Shown here piece after piece: positions 60,812 through 64,000 of a stretch of DNA of 64,000 nucleotides (positions are counted from its first letter, which is position 1; each line of letters begins with the position of its first letter). Below the pieces are notes generated by a model that worked only from the letters and a program-made list of their open reading frames with translations, was not told where the DNA came from and searched no databases. Source of the stretch: Palsa-506 sp963836355. Its GTDB lineage: Bacteria > Actinomycetota > Actinomycetes > Streptosporangiales > Streptosporangiaceae. The stretch covers positions 236,563 to 300,562 of the forward strand of contig CAWIJO010000020.1 in assembly GCA_963836355.1 (NCBI GenBank). Reading direction: 5' to 3'. Both the position numbers and the translations under genes were made by a program.

Positions 60812-61498
60812 ATGGCCAAACTCAGCCCGCGGTTACGAACGACAAGTCACGCTGCCGGCAATGCGAATAACAATGTTGTCTCTCCGCCGTCAAAAGGCGG
60901 TCTGGCGGCCGCGACACAGCCGATCTCGAAAGCCGCCGATGGCTCCGCGGAGGGACCCCGCACCACTCTCCGGATGACGCCGCGGATACGAACGATGATC
61001 GGGCTCTGGATCATAGCGCTCGCCGCAATCGCGCTCGGCCATCTGCCGTGGGCGTGGTCTCTTGCCGAACAGCTCAGCAGATCGAAGTCTGTACCCCGGG
61101 CTCGCTGGCTTGGGCTGACATTCGCCCCGCACGAGGTTTCCATCCTCCTGGTCATCGTTGTCCTGACCGCGGTGATCGGAAGCGCTGCGACGCTGGCGCT
61201 AACCTTCGCGCAGCGGGCGGGTTACGACAGCCTTGAGAGGGGCTGGGTGTGGTGGTATCTGACTCGGCCATTCACCGCAGCAGGTATCGGGGTCCTGGCT
61301 TACGCCCTGCTGCAGGTCGGGTTCTTCGGCTCGAATAACAAAACTAGTTCAGAGCTGCTCGCCGCTGCCGCCATAGGTGGTCTCGCAGGATTGTTTACCG
61401 ACCAGCTCCTCCAGAAGATGCGCACAGCGCTGGGGCTGACCGCCTTTTTGAAAAGCGCTAGCGATGCCAGCGAGACAGCGAAAATCAACGCGTCCTAA
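60812..61498 (+). CDS. hypothetical membrane protein
   Basis: A 228-residue protein with a basic, low-complexity N-terminus (about 60 residues) and four hydrophobic segments: TMIGLWIIALAAIALGHLPW, VSILLVIVVLTAVIGSAATL, FTAAGIGVLAYALLQVGFF and a weaker LLAAAAIGGLAGLF. The C-terminus is cytoplasmic-like (KMRTALGLTAFLKSASDASE). GAGGAG site before ATG 60812; the upstream frame is discarded. No family recognised. Confidence 0.7.
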   Translation: MAKLSPRLRTTSHAAGNANNNVVSPPSKGGLAAATQPISKAADGSAEGPRTTLRMTPRIRTMIGLWIIALAAIALGHLPWAWSLAEQLSRSKSVPRARWLGLTFAPHEVSILLVIVVLTAVIGSAATLALTFAQRAGYDSLERGWVWWYLTRPFTAAGIGVLAYALLQVGFFGSNNKTSSELLAAAAIGGLAGLFTDQLLQKMRTALGLTAFLKSASDASETAKINAS

Positions 61499-61563
61499 TT
61501 CTGCGAAATCTAGCGCAGTCAAGAAGCCCGCTGACATTTCTCAAAGCGAGGCCTGCCTCGTCC

Positions 61564-61797
61564 GTGATCCGTGGCTGTCCGGTCGCGAATGCGCGGCAGG
61601 TTTTCGACGCGCGATTCGCGCAACAAACGCAAGCGCTGAAGGCGCTGGTACAGCCAGGTTCCGCCGCTCCAATGATCGTCCAGTTTGCGGTTCCTGTACA
61701 TATAACAGGTATCGGGCTCTTCGACTTCATACACGGGCAGACCGGTGTTGCCCCGGACGGGGTAGAGCTGCATCCGGTTCTGAGCATCAGCTTGTGA
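61564..61797 (+). pseudogene. C-terminal fragment of a secreted conserved hypothetical protein
   Basis: Seventy-seven residues ending AVPVHITGIGLFDFIHGQTG then VAPDGVELHPVLSIS. This ending is characteristic of an uncharacterised bacterial family of about 180-200 residues (P-ITGVGFFDF-HGQTG-APN-IELHPVL). The expected first 100 or so residues, including the signal peptide, are absent upstream. Probably a remnant. Confidence 0.6.
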
Positions 61798-61916
61798 AAG
61801 ATTGCCTCTGCACGCGAGCACCTACCCTCATCTGTCAGGACTCCAGCCGACTTCGGCGGCTGAGGCTGCTGTCACAGCACCTGCTGGAATCAATTGCAGC
61901 TGGCGCCAGCGATGCC

Positions 61917-62112
61917 CAGGGGCCTCAGACACGGCCTCATCCACGGTGAGCGCCTCGAACCGCTGCGCGAACAGGTACGGCGACAGCCGCCGGGAAGCAG
62001 CCTCCGGATCCTTGGCCGGTAGCACGCCAAGCCGCAACTCCTCGGGCGAGACCGCGGAAACGCCCCACTCATAGCCGGCGAACCGGCCGGCATCGAAACG
62101 CGCAGCCTCGGC
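61917..62112 (-). pseudogene. internal fragment duplicated from VapC
   Basis: Minus-strand translation gives AARFDAGRFAGYEWGVSAVS, ELRLGVLPAKDPEAASRRLS and QRFEALTVDEAVSEA, nearly the same as residues 18-79 of the VapC at 57844. The DNA is roughly 88% identical by eye. The first Asp, the PVNDSW and VVTQD motifs and the antitoxin gene are missing, so this is an inactive fragment, in the same orientation as the intact copy. Confidence 0.85.
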
Positions 62113-62272
62113 AGCTGCGCGCATGAGGGGCGTAGGGGGGACGAAGTTGCGTCCGCACAGGACGCTGGATCGGTATGCGAAGCCACTCGGTGATGGGTTA
62201 GCTGTGACGCGCAGATCAGGCTGTTCTGTCACGGCGACCGGGTCGAACTCGAGCCGCGGCGTGCCATTGCGG

Positions 62273-62704
62273 TCACGGCGTTGGCTTGGGGCTGCGGACT
62301 TGGCGGCGCAGGTCGCCGGTGCCGGGAGAAAACCCCCGCAATGTCAGCCAGCGCGTCATCCGGGACGCGTCGGGGTGTGTGTCCGGGACGACGTTGTAGA
62401 TGTAGTTCAGCCCGCGCTCAGCGGCCTCGTCCTCAAGCCGGTCCAGAATGAAGTTGCCGATGCCGACGCCGCGCCTGGCCGGATCGACCAGGAACGTGAT
62501 CTGAGCGGCGCCCCATTCCGAATCCAGCCAGCCGTAGCCGACGACGGTCTCGTCATCGTCGGTAACTCGCCACCACTCGTCGGCGATCGCGGCGCCGGGA
62601 GCGGGCTGGTCGAAGCCCACCGACGCCAGCGCGTCCGGGCCGAACAACCGCTGTTTGTCGTTATCCCAGCGCGCATTGTCCTCCTTCGTCCAGTGCAGTG
62701 TCAT
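62273..62704 (-). CDS. GNAT-family N-acetyltransferase
   Basis: A 143-residue GNAT enzyme. The acetyl-CoA pyrophosphate loop (Q/RxxGxG/A) is PARRGVGIGNFILDRL at about 76-91. The preceding strand QITFLVDPAR and following YIYNVVPDTHP fit the fold. The substrate is unknown. It stands alone between the VapC fragment and the carbonic anhydrase remnant. Confidence 0.9.
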   Translation of the reverse strand: MTLHWTKEDNARWDNDKQRLFGPDALASVGFDQPAPGAAIADEWWRVTDDDETVVGYGWLDSEWGAAQITFLVDPARRGVGIGNFILDRLEDEAAERGLNYIYNVVPDTHPDASRMTRWLTLRGFSPGTGDLRRQVRSPKPTP

Positions 62705-62866
62705 CGCTCCTCCTTCGCCTTGGGTGCCAGCACGTCAGCGCGGCCCTTTGACCGCGGCGCGCAGCCAGGAACGGCCAGCGCAGAGTCGCCTGCGCCTGCG
62801 CACCATGACGGTCCAGCTCGGCCCGCTGGCCGGGAAGAACCCTGCTCGTCGCGCATGACTCCCCCA

Positions 62867-63384
62867 TCAGCCGATGCGGCGCAGCTCGTTGCGGTAGCGC
62901 CTGGACATGCCCTGATAGAGGTGGACCGCCTCGATCACCCAGCGGCGCAGGTCTGGTGCCGGACGCAGCCGCGCCGGGATGCCGAGGGCGATCTGGCCGG
63001 TTGGAACCGTGGCCTCCGCGGGCACCAGCGCCGCGGCTCCGACCCCAGCGCCGTTCGCCAACCTTGCCCGGTTGAGCACTACCGACCCGGAGCCGATGAG
63101 GCACTCGTCACCAATGGTGCATCCCTCGACATGCACATCAGCCCGACAACGCAGCGGGCGCCGATGACGGTCGGCCACTCCGCAGTCGTGTGGACAACGG
63201 TACCGTCCTGAATCGAGGTCAGCTGGCCAATCTCGATGCGACCGTAGTCAGCGCGCAGCACCGCTGCGGGCCAGATCGACGCCTCCGCCCCGATCGTGAC
63301 GGCCCCGATCACTGTGCAGTCAGGGTGCACGAAGGCGTCCGGATGGATGTCCGGGACCAGCTCGCCAAGCGCGTAGATACCCAT
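62867..63384 (-). pseudogene. gamma-carbonic-anhydrase/PaaY-like protein, frameshifted
   Basis: Left-handed beta-helix protein in two frames. First MGIYALGELVPDIHPDAFVH to SIQDGTVVHTTAEWPTVIG; then VHVEGCTIGDECLIGSGSVV to LYQGMSRRYRNELRRIG. The frames switch near 63140, right after RCVVG, where the family has a GHN-x-H zinc motif; the usual His pair is disrupted. A single-base deletion would restore one frame of about 172 residues. ATG 63384 overlaps the upstream stop as TGATG. Could be a sequencing error, but neighbours are also broken. Confidence 0.75.
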
Positions 63385-63618
63385 CAGGCCGGCAGCCTCA
63401 GACTGTAGACGCGCGCGGCTTTGCATGCCTGTACGAGATCGGCGGTGTCCGCGTCGGGGCACAAAGCGGCGACGGCGCGCGCATTCTTCGCGGTGCCCGG
63501 CACGCCGCCGAGGATCTCCAGGCGGCCGAAGCGATACGGCCGTGGCTTCCAGGCCCGCTTGAGCGCGGGGTTTTGCGGCGTGCATGTGCACGTCCACGAG
63601 CGAGCGGCCGTCGAGCAT
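63384..63618 (-). pseudogene. amidohydrolase with large internal deletion
   Basis: N-terminus MLDGRSLVDVHMHAAK has the first metal-binding HxH of amidohydrolases. In another frame the remainder reads ALKRAWKPRPYRFGRL, then VPGTAKNARAVAALCPDADT and ACKAARVYSLRLPA, like the family's C-terminal helices. Only about 77 codons remain of an expected 280-300. The start overlaps the ligase stop and the stop overlaps the carbonic anhydrase ATG, both as TGATG, so operon coupling is preserved although the gene is gutted. Confidence 0.6.
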
Positions 63619-64000
63619 CAGTCGGCCGCCCGCTTCGCCGCCAGATCGGTGTCCATGGCCATCTCGTGCAGCTCGACGCGGCGGACCTTGCCGGTGGCGG
63701 TGGTCGGATACTCACTGATGAAAACGACCTTGCGAGGCCGTTTCAACGACGGCAGGCCCTGGCGGCAGAACTCGATCAGCTCAGCATCGGTGGCGATCTG
63801 GCCAAAGTATTTCAGGATCACGTACGCAATCGGCTTCTCCAGCCCATCAGCATCCAGTGCCGCGACGACGACCGCGTCGGCGACGGCCTGATGCACCAGC
63901 AGCCGGGCCTCCACCTATGGCTGTGCCACCCAGATTCCGCTCGCCTTGAGCATGTCGCCGGTGCGGCCGAGGCAGGTGTAATAGCCGTCGGCGTCCTGGA
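63618..64000 (-). pseudogene. C-terminal part of a benzoate-CoA-ligase-like enzyme with a nonsense codon
   Basis: Runs in from beyond the window. DADGYYTCLGRTGDMLKASG then IWVAQP, a TAG (63915-63917), then VEARLLVHQAVADAVVVAAL and the catalytic-lysine region YPTTATGKVRRVELHE. The stop codon replaces the Glu of the family's W-V-x-P-x-E-VEARL motif. The rest of the frame is intact, so this may be a recent nonsense mutation or a sequencing error. Aryl-CoA ligases of this kind start aromatic acid catabolism. Confidence 0.75.

Overview
High-GC DNA from an actinomycete. The evidence is strong G/C bias at third codon positions, frequent GTG starts, and families typical of Actinomycetota: DUF397, DUF222-HNH endonuclease, STAND-NTPase/WD40 giants, WS/DGAT acyltransferase, P1B-5 ATPase with hemerythrin tail, and an IS630-type element with a passenger gene. 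The genus cannot be fixed from sequence alone. The window looks chromosomal. About fifty intact-looking genes are interspersed with an unusual number of broken ones.

Layout. 0-7 kb: pirin, sulfotransferase, GH43-like beta-propeller, arylamine N-acetyltransferase, M50-like membrane protease, OsmC peroxiredoxin and an orphan histidine kinase. 7.1-11.8 kb: a 1,372-residue HTH/STAND ATPase with a membrane segment and 14 WD40 blades. 11.8-17 kb: acyl-ACP thioesterase, a degraded PaaI-like thioesterase, an MFS exporter, a minimal metallopeptidase and an OmpR/BaeS-type two-component pair. 17-25 kb: NUDIX hydrolase, a protein-kinase stub, universal stress protein, P1B-5 metal ATPase with hemerythrin domain, flavodoxin, WS/DGAT and a membrane-anchored His-rich protein; this group resembles a hypoxia or dormancy set. 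25-31.5 kb: a DUF222-HNH gene split by two insertion sequences placed end to end at one TAA triplet. 31.5-38.4 kb: remnants (MerR-thioredoxin, membrane protein, TMEM175-like) mixed with intact DUF1989, TetR, hydrolase, antiporter and GH26 genes.

38.4-46 kb is the most coherent pathway block. An APC permease, a Dabb protein, a glutamine-synthetase-like ligase and an AsnC regulator face an operon of aminotransferase, cupin, SDR and class II glutamine amidotransferase. This suggests uptake and gamma-glutamylated catabolism of an amine or amino acid. 46-52.6 kb: methyltransferases, aldo/keto reductase, glycosidase-like protein, TetR, a small zinc ribbon missed by length-filtered gene calls, and a PHA-depolymerase-like hydrolase.

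52.6-64 kb is accessory and decaying DNA: a secreted fascin-like beta-trefoil protein, a perfect 38-bp palindrome, MacB-like ABC transporter remnants, a feruloyl-CoA synthetase with an internal deletion, and a VapBC module bracketed by about 122-bp direct repeats that carry the 3' half of a tRNA-Glu-like sequence (probable attachment sites). There is also an IS5-type transposase and a decayed operon (AMP-ligase, amidohydrolase, gamma-carbonic anhydrase). A recurring theme is genes that keep their N- and C-terminal ends, and often their stop/start coupling, but have lost the middle.
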